Shown one piece after another: positions 46,157-56,255 of a stretch of DNA of 64,000 nt (positions within the stretch are counted from its first letter, which is position 1; every line of letters starts with the position of its first letter). Origin of the DNA: Rhizophagus clarus (lineage: Eukaryota > Glomeromycota > Glomeromycetes > Glomerales > Glomeraceae); the NCBI GenBank assembly GCA_015698045.1, contig BLAL01000080.1:312501-376500 (forward strand). Direction: 5' to 3'. The translations under genes and the position numbers were made by a program. Below the pieces are notes generated by a model. The model had not been told where the DNA came from. It searched no databases and worked only from the letters and a program-made list of their open reading frames with translations.

Positions 46157-48441
46157 TTATTATTACTATAATATTTTTCGCTAAAATTAGATAAAAATAT
46201 AATCCAGTAATCCACGGTGATCCACAAAGATCTTGATTATTGTTTTTTTTACAAAAATGCATCAATTAAAAAATTGGGCGAATTTTTTTAGTATTTTTAT
46301 GGTTTAGTTTTTGGGAATTAATCTAACCATAATTCCCCAATTTGGATGAAAAGGTCGCAAATAGTTTTTATATTGTCAGTAGGGTGAAACTAACGTTTTT
46401 TGAATTATTTTTTTTTTTTTTTTTGGTTGGAAAATGGGAATCACTTTTTTGATTTGATTTTTTCTCTTTTCGTAAAAATATCATCAAATGAAAAAAAATT
46501 CCAAATTATATTTTTGATTTATAATTTTCCTTTTTGTAAAAATGTTATTTTATTTTTAATTTAAAAAAAAAATAAATAAATAAAAAATATGTATATATAT
46601 ATATATAAATATATTTCTCTTTTGTAACTTTTGTAAAACTTTTGTAAACAAAATCATATTATAAGATAACTACAAACTATTTTACGCTTTATTTTAATGA
46701 TTATTTTTTTATTTTATCATATTAGTCATAACAAATAATACGAAATTACAAAATGATCGTGATACTAGTCTAAAGAAAAGAGATGCATTACAAGGAAAAT
46801 GCTAACAAAAATATTAGTTTTACTTAGTCGACCCTCGTTAAATAGTAATATAATAAAATAACTGAACTGCTCGTTCCTGTCTAAAGGTGCAAACAAAACC
46901 TAACTTTCATGTGCTGAATATTTCGCCCATTACAGTTTCGTATTTGTCCAAAATTAATTTCCAAATTATGGATGAATGTCGAGATAAAGCATTAAGTCAA
47001 AATAATTATGAACAATATTCAAAATGACGAAACGGCGAAACTATTATGCTTATAATTATATCTGTTTATGATTCATAATAAGTATCTGGGGATTTCTTTT
47101 TTTTCGGTTAGTCAAAATCCTATTTCATTCATATTCCAATAACTCATCATGCAAATTATATTTATCTAATTTAGATATATCCCCGAAACAAATTTTTATT
47201 CGTACAGAAATTTTGTTGCACGTAGGGCATTTCAAAGAAACGGAACTAATCTTTATTCCCTACATTATTTGAACTTCCGCTCATCTATTAGTAAAAAAAT
47301 AACTAAACCTATACATGTGCAATTATAAAAAAAATTGCACATAAATAATATCACTTGACATATGATGTCTTCGAAGTTTTTTTTAATGAATAATCTAGCT
47401 TTTTATTGACTATTTGAAAAGCAATTCCGGAATAATTAACCATTCGTCAATTGTCAAAGACTTTGATATCCCTCATTGCAATTTATTACGATAAATAATA
47501 TTCTCAAGATCAAACACAAACAACTTGCTATTATTGTTGGACATAATAATTTCGAAAAGAATAAAACATTAACTCTTTATGAAATAATGTGAACATACTG
47601 TACATAATGTTTTTTTGGTAAACATCAGGAACAAATATATGGAAGAGCAAAAAACTTCACGTTCAATAATCTGTGCTTTATTAGTAAGCCATAATGTTAT
47701 ATACGCAAAATCCTAGTGGAATTATTTTTGCTTCGTTTCTACAGTAATTTTTAAATTATGTATTCAAATAACATCAAACATACTCATCAACCACGTATTC
47801 GTCCGCGGATCAAATGTACAAATTGATGAATTATTCTCATATGTGTTTCCTCCTGTGAATAAAAATAATGTATCATTATTTTTGCCACCTTTAACAGATG
47901 CAGAGCCAAAATTTGATGGAAAACCGCCAGTGTATGTTAAATTTTCCCATGGTAAGCTTCGAGTATTGAACTAGATAGAAAAGATGAATACTAGTATCAT
48001 GAACCACTATCGAGATTGTATTATTTGACAATTTACTTTGGCTAATAATTGAAGTAAGTAAGAATCACAATACAATATACTTTAAAGACTTCTGTAACAT
48101 CATTATTGCATTTTTTCAAAAACCTTTCAGCGAATTAAAGTTTAAGTTTATATTAAAAAATGTGTCCATTATTAAAGATCCTTGATGCGCGAATCCGAAT
48201 TTATCCGTTTATTTATCCGTACTGAATATAATTAGATAAATTATAATCAGATGGGATTGAGCCGGATGAATTTTTCCATTCACATATAACGAATTTAAAG
48301 TACTAAAATGAATTTTGGTTGAAATATGATTATTTTTAGTTTAGAGTGTGACAAAGAAATTCTACACAAAGGGTTCCAAATTGAATCATTGTGATTGGTT
48401 CATTTAGTTACACTTGCTCTCTGGACCGTTCCTTAGTCTAC
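46157..48441. repeat. Large direct duplication, copy 1 (2.3 kb)
   Basis: Nearly identical to 60815-63298 in the same orientation. Homology starts at TTATTATTACTATAATATT and ends at CCGTTCCTTAGTCTAC. Copy 1 is about 200 bp shorter, mainly from the loss of about 180 bp near 46780 and small losses near 47988 and 48390. It contains a kelch-gene fragment and an AT microsatellite at 46.59 kb. Confidence 0.9.
47791..48103 (-). pseudogene. Kelch-protein gene 5' fragment, copy 1
   Basis: Minus-strand homology to the start of the kelch gene at 29.1-30.7 kb: ATG ATG TTACAGAAGTCTTTAAAG matches the signal-peptide codons, and AAAGGTGGCAAAAATAATG with the following ACATTATTTTTATTCACAGG matches its second blade. 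Frame breaks and missing parts show a dead copy. The same fragment is in copy 2 of the duplication. Confidence 0.7.
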
Positions 48442-48449
48442 ATTTATCT

Positions 48450-50360
48450 AGATCTAGTAGTGATGGGCACCACAAAAAGGACCCATCATTTACTGTATAT
48501 CAGAATTTTTCTTTTTACTTTGTAAATAATTTAATAAAATCGTTTTCAGTAAATTATTTTTAAAAATGCTGTTACTCGATCCAGTATGGCCATGCTTTAT
48601 TCAATTACTCGATCTAAGTAATCGCTTGTCGTTATTTATAAATATAAAATGATTTATCATGCGCCCAAATCATGCGCATACATGAATCATGTGTTTAAAA
48701 TGCGCAATCTTGTTCATCTGATCTGCGACTTGAATGCAAAATCTACAAAAAAAAAATTCATTCAGAATTTTAAAATGGTGGAATAATGATCACTATATAA
48801 AATAAGTGTTTTCTTATCGTAAAACTTTATGTCTTAAATTTTTTTATTAATAAGAGTTAGTGATGATAGAATGACTAATATAATAAACTTGGTTATTGCC
48901 CGTTTTCGTAATACCAAGCAATAGAACAATTTATTTTTATACACCACAATCAGAGAAACAATAATTGATGCAACGATGGTAGAGATTAAAGAAGATAGCG
49001 GAAAAAGAACAAACGATGATGAATAAACGAAATATTGAAATTATAACGGGGAATCAAAAGAAATAAATAGTTTAAACCAAAAACCAAAAACATAATAAAT
49101 AATTCAAGACTTATAAATAGATAATACAATAATATACTGTACATAGAAAAAATAAAAATCGGGTTGTAATATACTCTCGTGGAGTTCACGTGATTCGACT
49201 GTGGCTAAGTGTGGCTATGATACGTAAATCGTTACTTTAGGAAATTTGTGACAAGGGAACCCATTATCTTTTTAAGGTAATTTAAAATCCTTCTCTGGTG
49301 GTTTATTTATTAGCAGAATTAAGCTCCTTTTTTTTATGAAGATATATTAAAAAAAAATTTTTTTATTGCATTTTATTAAAAAGCTATACAGAATATGGTT
49401 ATTAATTCGATCGTTATTAATTAAATACAGTAAATATTGTTTAATTGATTTAATTGATTTTAATTGATTTTAATTGATTTCAAAACAAAATAAAGATGCA
49501 AAAATGTAGATACAAAATAGAAAGGAAACAAAAGAATCGATTTATTTATTTTTTCATTTATTTAATTTAATATCGTCAGGTACGCGAAAAAAATTATTAC
49601 GCACGAATCAATGGATTATATAATACAGTATTTAAATCTGAATTGAAAGTCTTTTAATTATTTAAATTCGTTAAGCATATCATTTTTCGAATTTCGACAT
49701 ATAAATGTTCAATTGGAAATATCACAAGCATCTAATTGGTTGTCCAATTAGAGGATGTCAAAAAATAATTATAGTGTGATCAATCCGACTCTATTCAATG
49801 TATTCGAATAATATATATACATATACTGTAAATATATTTTTGCTAATAAATAGTTATCGGATGGGAAAGTAGATATATCGGTCGAAGACCGATATCCTCA
49901 TTCAATAACGTAGTTATCTTTCATAATGCAGCGACCAATAGACTAATACTGACTTCAATGTTGGATCAATATTGGATTTCTCATAAACATATCGATCATT
50001 AAAATTCCGCCTAATCGTCTGAACGATAATATAGATTATTGAAAGGTCTTCTTAATGTATTCGAATTCACAAATTCCAATTGAAATGTAAACACTCCGAT
50101 TTCATTCTTTGGGGTTCATTACTATTGACGATTAAATTCACTTTCGCTTCTAGTTTCACTTTGTCAACAAAACTGGAATCTATCAGATAATCAGAAGACG
50201 TATTATTAGTAATCGCCAAAACAGTACACGAAATGATACCGTTCAATGATTCACTATTCATCATAGAGACAATGTATAATAATTAAGTATATTCGGTTGT
50301 TTACTCCAAAATTATGTGGTACAATAATCAACTGTTTACGGTAAAGCTTCAAAAAAACTT
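48450..50360. other. Intergenic, no gene seen
   Basis: Short tandem TTAATTGATTT repeats at 49.44-49.48 kb. Open frames at 48986-49189 and 50067-50264 show no domain. Nothing else supported. Confidence 0.4.
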
Positions 50361-50366
50361 TCATTA

Positions 50367-50625
50367 CAGCAATATCTAAAATTCACGGGACACTTGAGAA
50401 TTTTGTTGCCGAGAATCTGTCGGGTTGTCGGGTTCTCGGGTTGCCGGCAAATTGAAAAAATAAACATAGTACGTGACATATTGCATATAACGTGTTATGC
50501 GAACTTAAATTTCGTCACATGTTTTTGTTTATTTTTTCGATTTGTTGGCAACCCGACAACCCGACAACCCGACAAATTCTCGGCAACAAAATTTTCAAGT
50601 GTCCCGTGAATTTTGAATATTGCTG
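50367..50625. mobile_element. Foldback MITE with about 110-bp inverted arms
   Basis: Left CAGCAATATCTAAAATTCAC... and right ...GTGAATTTTGAATATTGCTG are inverted copies that continue inward through GGGACACTTGA, TTTTGTTGCCGAGAA and tandem GTCGGGTT units to AAAAAATAAACA. TA flanks both sides (50365-50366, 50626-50627). The arms cover most of the element, so it can fold into one hairpin. The TA target fits Tc1/mariner/pogo-type mobilisation. Confidence 0.85.
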
Positions 50626-50639
50626 TAAACAAATACTTA

Positions 50640-52380
50640 TCACGCGAATTAATTTACCAGTAAAATCGATATTTTCTTTAGCATAACGGTTTAAGGTAGG
50701 TGTATATCATTATTTTACAAGTCTCAACAGTTATCAAAATTATACCGTACCGGTTCTATTAGATCAAGTACGGTACAGTACGGAATTTTTGAAATTTTGG
50801 TCAACTGTACCACAATAATACTCTTATCTAGTAGCTATGTTAAAAAAAAACAATAAATTTTAGTATGATATTATAAATTTCATTATATTTTTTTAAAATA
50901 TTTCTTAGCGTTAAATAAATATTTGTTCATTCTCTTCATAATTACAAATTACAAACAATAACATCAATTTATTGTGTGCGTATTCAATTATTATTATTAA
51001 ATTTATTGCACGGCCCTATTATTTAGATAGGTTTTACAAAAAACATATAAGTTATTAAGCCAGTACGATCTGCAACAGATAGGAGAATGTTTCGTATCGT
51101 ACTGTACTGGTATTAATTTGATCCGTACCATACAGATTTGCAAAATTCTTCCCTCGTACAGAATATCCTCCTTCCGATAATTAAATATGTTAAATAAAAA
51201 CTGTATACAACTCATAATGGTCTTCTCATCTTGTTCTAACCATCCCGTTCGTATCATATAATTAACTCTTAGATAACGCTATTTACTATACTCTGTATTA
51301 ACGAATAAAGTATATTTTTGGGAAATAAGGAATAACTTATTGACATGGCGTCTAAATTTTAAGTTTCATGTATCCCCTCCGATTAATGCAACACTATTAA
51401 AGATGAGGGCATTCTCTACCGTAATGCAGTTTTCTTGTGGTATTCGATATACATCCTGTAATGCTCTTTTTTAATACGTAATAATCCAACCTATTTCCTT
51501 AAACGCTTATAATAACATGTGAACTCTAGTGGAACTGCGACCAAAGAAGAGAGAATAGATTCATTCCTCAGAATTTTGTTAACATCAACGGTACATACAT
51601 TAAAAAGGATTAGCGGGTCCGTAGTGCCTGTTTCTTTCTCCATATTTTTATTAATTTATTCTTTCGTTATATGCATATTCACGTAATCATTCTTAATAAC
51701 AGCACCGACTCCAATTTGGAACGCATGGAAAAAACGCTGTGATAAAATTAATTTTTTAACCTATTTTTCGGTTGTTTATGTACATTCATCTTGAAAAAGT
51801 GCTTATATTATTTTATTTAAACATATTTATATAAAATTTATGAACACATATATTTCTTATTAAAAAGGTGTGAAGAAATACTGTAGTCTTTCGTAAAGTT
51901 TATTTAAAAGTTTATAATTTCGTTTTTGATGTAAATTTTATTTATTTATTCAATATATTCAATATAAGATACAAAAAAACGTTTAAAATATTTTTACAAT
52001 TTTTGTGTCACGAGAGAAAAACTGTGAAGATTTAATGATAAATATTACAATATAAATAGCTGTGCCATAGTGCTTTTTTTCTTGACAACACTAAGGTAGT
52101 TAAAGATTACCAACACTGACGGGAATGGATCGTACGAAAAATGCGAAAAGGGAGATAAACTCAATATCTTTTGATGGAGACAATGATTTAACTTATATTT
52201 TCAAAGCTATTTATGAAAATTATAACTTGACAACAAATTTTTGTTAAATAGAAAGCAAATAAACATATTTGTTTAAATCCATTTATAAGCAAATCATTTT
52301 CCTTTTCCTTTATTTAAATCAATTTTATTTTGCATACCGGCAATAATTTCGTTACACATTGTATTAAATTATTCACCGAA
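50640..52380. other. Repeat-rich spacer, no gene seen
   Basis: Inverted GTACGGTACAGTACGG-type words near 50746-50800 and 51085-51140 suggest another small palindromic repeat. The frame at 51003-51257 runs through it and is not considered a gene. Confidence 0.4.
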
Positions 52381-52390
52381 TCCACTCAAC

Positions 52391-52616
52391 TAGGGATTGG
52401 AATCGAAAATCGAATCTTTTCAGTATTTATTTTATAGATGATCAGCTTGACTTTGAATCGGTTTCTAATTACAGCAAAAACAATCAGTACTTGGCCTGTA
52501 TTAGAAATCACTTTGGAATCAGGTCGGCTAATATGTAAAAAATTTTTCAGAATCGATTCTCGAGAATCGATTTTACTATGTTTTATCGATTTTCGATTAA
52601 TCGATTCCAATCCCCA
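52391..52616. mobile_element. hAT MITE (AATCGATT type) with 8-bp target duplication
   Basis: Starts TAGGGATTGGAATCGA and ends TCGATTCCAATCCCCA, imperfect only at the tip. CACTCAAC flanks both sides (52383-52390, 52617-52624). The interior is rich in AATCGATT and TCTCGAGAATCG. It sits just downstream of the 53-kb kinase gene and supplies a possible alternative C-terminus to it. Confidence 0.9.
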
Positions 52617-52719
52617 CACTCAACGATGTCGTACATGCTTCAATTCGTTTAGAGGTTTGTATATCTGAAATAATCGAAGAAATGATACATTACGTTATTC
52701 TATGTTTTGAATCAACGTA

Positions 52720-55226
52720 TCACATATAAGAACATAATAACCTACTTTCTTTTCCTATTATTGTATTTTCACTTGTTGATGGCATCAATGGCGTCGGTGG
52801 CAGCTCATAATTTAACTGAGGATTCTCATTAGTAACAATTGAAGCAATATTCCCTTGAGAGGAATCATGCATGATATCAACTTCGTCTATCAAAATTAAG
52901 CGCAACAAATTTGAATATAAATAAATCACTTAAATTTGCCTTGAATATCGTACTTACACAACCAATTTTGATAGTCATTAACGTGGATCGTATTCCATTC
53001 GTCAACTAATGCATGAATTAATTAATGATATAGCGTCAAAAGCAATTTATTTAAGGTTAACTTCTTACCTTTGTCTTCACTTTTGCCGCCATCGTCATCA
53101 GAATTTGTGTCTACAATAATTCGTATAAAGTGAATTTACCACACAACTTTTGCAACTAGGTACCAATTATATCAACTATATCCGAATTCGTTACCTTTTT
53201 TTATTTTCGCTGCCAGTTCTTCTAGGTTTGGATCTCTAATAGCTTGCGTTTTTATAGGTTTACTCACATGTTCAACGTTAGAATTGCGTGCTCCGTCAAT
53301 TGACTTTGGTTTGTTTGTGATAAACTGTAGTATGGTGTCCGGTAAAGGATTTTTGTTGAACTCATTAAGCCAGAACAATACTTTTTGATACAGATCTTCA
53401 GTAGCTGGACGTTTGTGTGGATCTGCGTCCCAACATTTTTGCATCAATTCCTTGTAATCTGGTGGTGTCCCCTCAAGAATCTTCGGACGAAGATTCTCGC
53501 ATATCTCCCTAGCCAAGTATTCATCATATTTACGATCATAGAATGGAGATTCTCCCGAAGTAATGAACCACATAATCATTCCAATACTATAGACGTCTGA
53601 TGCTTGGGTGTGAGGTTTTCCTTTTAAAACTTCTGGAGCAACGAATGGTAAAACGCCAAGTACTGCATCAGATAATGTTATATCTTCAACTGGACGACAA
53701 AGACCTAAATCGGACACAGAAATGGTCCTTCGGTAATGGAGGAAATTTCCTGGGTGCAAATCACGATGAACTAGCCCTCTTTTATGAATATCAACTACTC
53801 CGTATAAAATATGTCGTAAAACATCTAACTTGTTTACCCAATTCAGTCTTTTTTTCATGTAATTTTTTAAATTGCCACCATGAGCGTAAGGGAAAACCAT
53901 AATATATTCATCAGTTACGGGATTTTTTGAGATACCATAGCAACGAAGCACTGTACTAGAAGATGACTTGATATATGCGTCGACCTAAACAATTAATGTA
54001 CAAATAGTTAACATGACAGCTCAAGGTTATCTGACTATCTAAGCCTTAATAAATGCTCATATTACCTCTTCAAGAAATTTTTCGCCTATGTTTTTTGAAT
54101 TCCTGAGTTCTTTTAAAGCTACAGGTGTGTTTGGATATTGAACTCTTTTTCCCAGTGCATAATCCCAGGTACCGAGCCCTTCAACCCAATTGGCTTTATA
54201 AACAGTCGCAAAACCACCATAACCTACGAATTCAACATTAGCAAATTTTTCATAAGGAATCCATTGTATAAATCCATTTGGATATTTGATAGAAAGTTGA
54301 GAATGACGGATAATTTTATCGAACTCTTGATTGCCACTTTCCCAATTGGAGAACTGGTTTTTGAACTGTTCAATATCACAGAACTTGCACCATTTAAGAA
54401 ATACATATGGTCTGTTGCATACAGAACATTGTTGTGCTTGGTTACTATAAGCAGGAGTTCTAGCCATTCGTATCCTATTGAGCTTGAGTGCTGTTTTATC
54501 AAGCAGTTTACGATATTCCTTAATCTTATTTCCGGTTTCAGTTACGTCATTTTGATATATGCTCAGATTAACGCTGATTTCGATGAAAATATTTTCTATT
54601 TAAAAGTCTATATATAAGAATATTTTTTGGTTATTTTGATTGGAGCACTTGAATCAAATCTGCCTAACAAAGATTATCAACTTACTTCGAGAAAAAATCA
54701 ATGTTACAACAACTTCGGCTTTTAGTGTGATAAATGGATGGTTTAAGACGATAAATCGGAAATGAAAGCACCCACCTGATAGACTCGGTCGACACAATTT
54801 CGAAATTTGACTGAGGGTTTTGATAATATTGTCTTTGTTTTTCAAAGTCTCCTCGAAATGTTTTTCAAGCTCATCACATTTTTTCTGATAATCTTCGAAT
54901 TCCTCTATACAGGTCTTCCAGCAAGAAATAAATTCCTGTGCTATAGCATACCTTTCTTGATAAGTTTTATCGTCTTTCTTGCTTTCAGGAGGTACCTCTG
55001 ATGGGTAAGAATGTTTTATATTTGTCTGCGCCAATTCTATTTGGCTTTTTCGGTTCATCCAGACTTTTACTTCGCTTTTAAGCTTCTTGTATTCCTCTTG
55101 TACATCTTTAGCTTCTTCATTAATAGAAATAAACTTCTCCTTGATTTTGTTAAAACCATCTTTGAACAATCCATTAGAGCCGAACAGAGAAGGGAAATCA
55201 TTAGCGTTAAACTCCATATTATCCAT
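52720..55226 (-). CDS. TKL-type kinase with N-terminal coiled coil (675 aa)
   Basis: Six exons: 55226-54776, 54595-54066, 53984-53195, 53110-53069, 53005-52958, 52886-52720; 675 residues in one frame. Residues 1-150 form a charged, heptad-rich helical region (NKIKEKFISINEEAKDVQEE). After a further helix (TGNKIKEYRKLLDKTALKLN), residues around 205-225 have CSVC and CKFC as in the kinase at 7.9 kb. The kinase domain has GYGGFATVYKANW, VALKEL, HRDLHPGN, SDLGLC (DLG for DFG) and FVAPEV, so catalysis is expected. The tail is acidic, with small exons. Exon 1 to exon 2 joins in phase and keeps codons open before the ATG at 54467, which argues for one gene. The alternative is a shorter kinase starting at 54467, since TATATATA lies near 54612. 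A possible seventh exon (52664-52597 after donor 52745) would end inside the downstream hAT MITE. Confidence 0.75.
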
Positions 55227-55480
55227 GTTAGTAAATTTCAAGTCGTTTGATACCTGTTTATAAATAATAAAATGTGACACAAAAAAATAGGCACCGTGCA
55301 AAACTTTGGGTGTACTTTCAGCCTATTAACATTTTTATTCAACTCATAATTCTCATTGTAAAAATTTAAGAAAAACAATTTTTCTACGGAAACTACTATA
55401 TATGGGTTTGATTTTCAAAGTGGCGTGTTTAAGGATGTATTACGAAAAAATTGAATCTTGTCGTGATTCCTATAATCGCA

Positions 55481-55555
55481 GCCCATATTCAAAAAAGGAA
55501 GTTGTAACAATGCACTTGCCGATTATTTATCGTAATTTCCTTTTTGAATATGGGC
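55481..55555. repeat. Inverted repeat GCCCATATTCAAAAA...
   Basis: GCCCATATTCAAAAAAGGAA (55481-55500) and TTCCTTTTTGAATATGGGC (55537-55555): arms pair over 19 bases with one extra A, loop about 36 bases. Confidence 0.8.
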
Positions 55556-55710
55556 GTCAAAGTATAGACTGATTCCCCAGTTTTATACGGAAAAATATTT
55601 GAAATTTTGTGTTCCAAGCAAAAACATCCAATTTTATACAAGTTTTACATTATAAACAACGATAGTTTTAAATAGAAAATTAAAAAGTAGCAATAGTGAG
55701 TGAGTGGGTG

Positions 55711-55907
55711 AAGTGTATGAAGTTCAAGTTAAACGCTTGTTGCGTCCAATTTGCGCACATATTTACTATTTTTTTTTTTTTTATAATAAAATACTAATAA
55801 ATTCCTAAAAAAGGTTGCGCAATGCGCAAGTTAAAATCGCAAATAATTTGCGGAAATCAAAAATTAACTTGTGTTCCGCAAATTCCGCAAATAGATTTCA
55901 TACACTG
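55711..55907. mobile_element. Diverged hAT-like MITE
   Basis: Ends AAGTGTATGAAGTT and AATTTCATACACTG-like sequence (GATTTCATACACTG) resemble the CAGTGTATAAAAT tips at 26052. TTGCGCA/TGCGCAA words repeat inside, parallel to GTGCAC in that element. No exact 8-bp duplication is left, so it is older. Confidence 0.5.
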
Positions 55908-56225
55908 AGCAGTAGTATAAGTAAAATTAGTTTTCAACCAATTTTAGATCTTTTCTCACTGAATATTCACAAAATTCCAAAACATTAACACGTCATTATG
56001 AAAATGGCGATAATAATAAATGAGCTGATGGTTACATTTGTTGCAATATGCTGTCTGAAATAGCCACTTGATAATCCCCAACCAAGATTGACTTTAATTT
56101 ATCTGTATTAAGTAATAAATATTATCAGGATATACGGATGTCACGCTTTTCTAAATATTGTTTTTCTTTTATTAAAAGTATTAAAATCATATAAATATGA
56201 AGTCAAAATACTTTATAAAACTTTA

Positions 56226-56255
56226 ATGTTCACAAACACTACAAGTACTAACTAA
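56226..56255 (+). promoter_or_regulatory. Upstream nine-codon frame overlapping the main start
   Basis: ATG at 56226 opens nine codons (MFTNTTSTN) ending in TAA whose last base is the A of the main ATG (TAATG). If transcripts start upstream of it, it could control translation by reinitiation. The TATA-like word at 56214 would favour a start inside or after it. Confidence 0.35.

Larger units (their letters stand above)
55230..56250. promoter_or_regulatory. Shared intergenic region of the divergent gene pair
   Basis: About 1 kb between the starts of the minus-strand kinase (55226) and the plus-strand pseudokinase (56255). It holds a 19-20 bp inverted repeat (55481-55555), a hAT-like MITE (about 55711-55907), and TATA-like words ATATAAATA (56190) and TATAAAA (56214) on the plus strand. 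Confidence 0.5.

Noticed and set aside
49440-49480. TTAATTGATTT repeats as a regulatory array
   Set aside because: Short simple-sequence run with no gene nearby.
50390-50590. TCGGGTTGTCGGGTT as a telomere-like repeat
   Set aside because: The units are few, occur in inverted arms of one MITE and do not match a fungal telomere repeat.
50492-50686. Short frames through the foldback MITE
   Set aside because: They are encoded by the inverted arms and change with repeat units.
54138-55250. Plus-strand open frames at 54138-54617, 54807-55001 and 55011-55250
   Set aside because: They are antisense to the coiled-coil and kinase exons and have no domain words.
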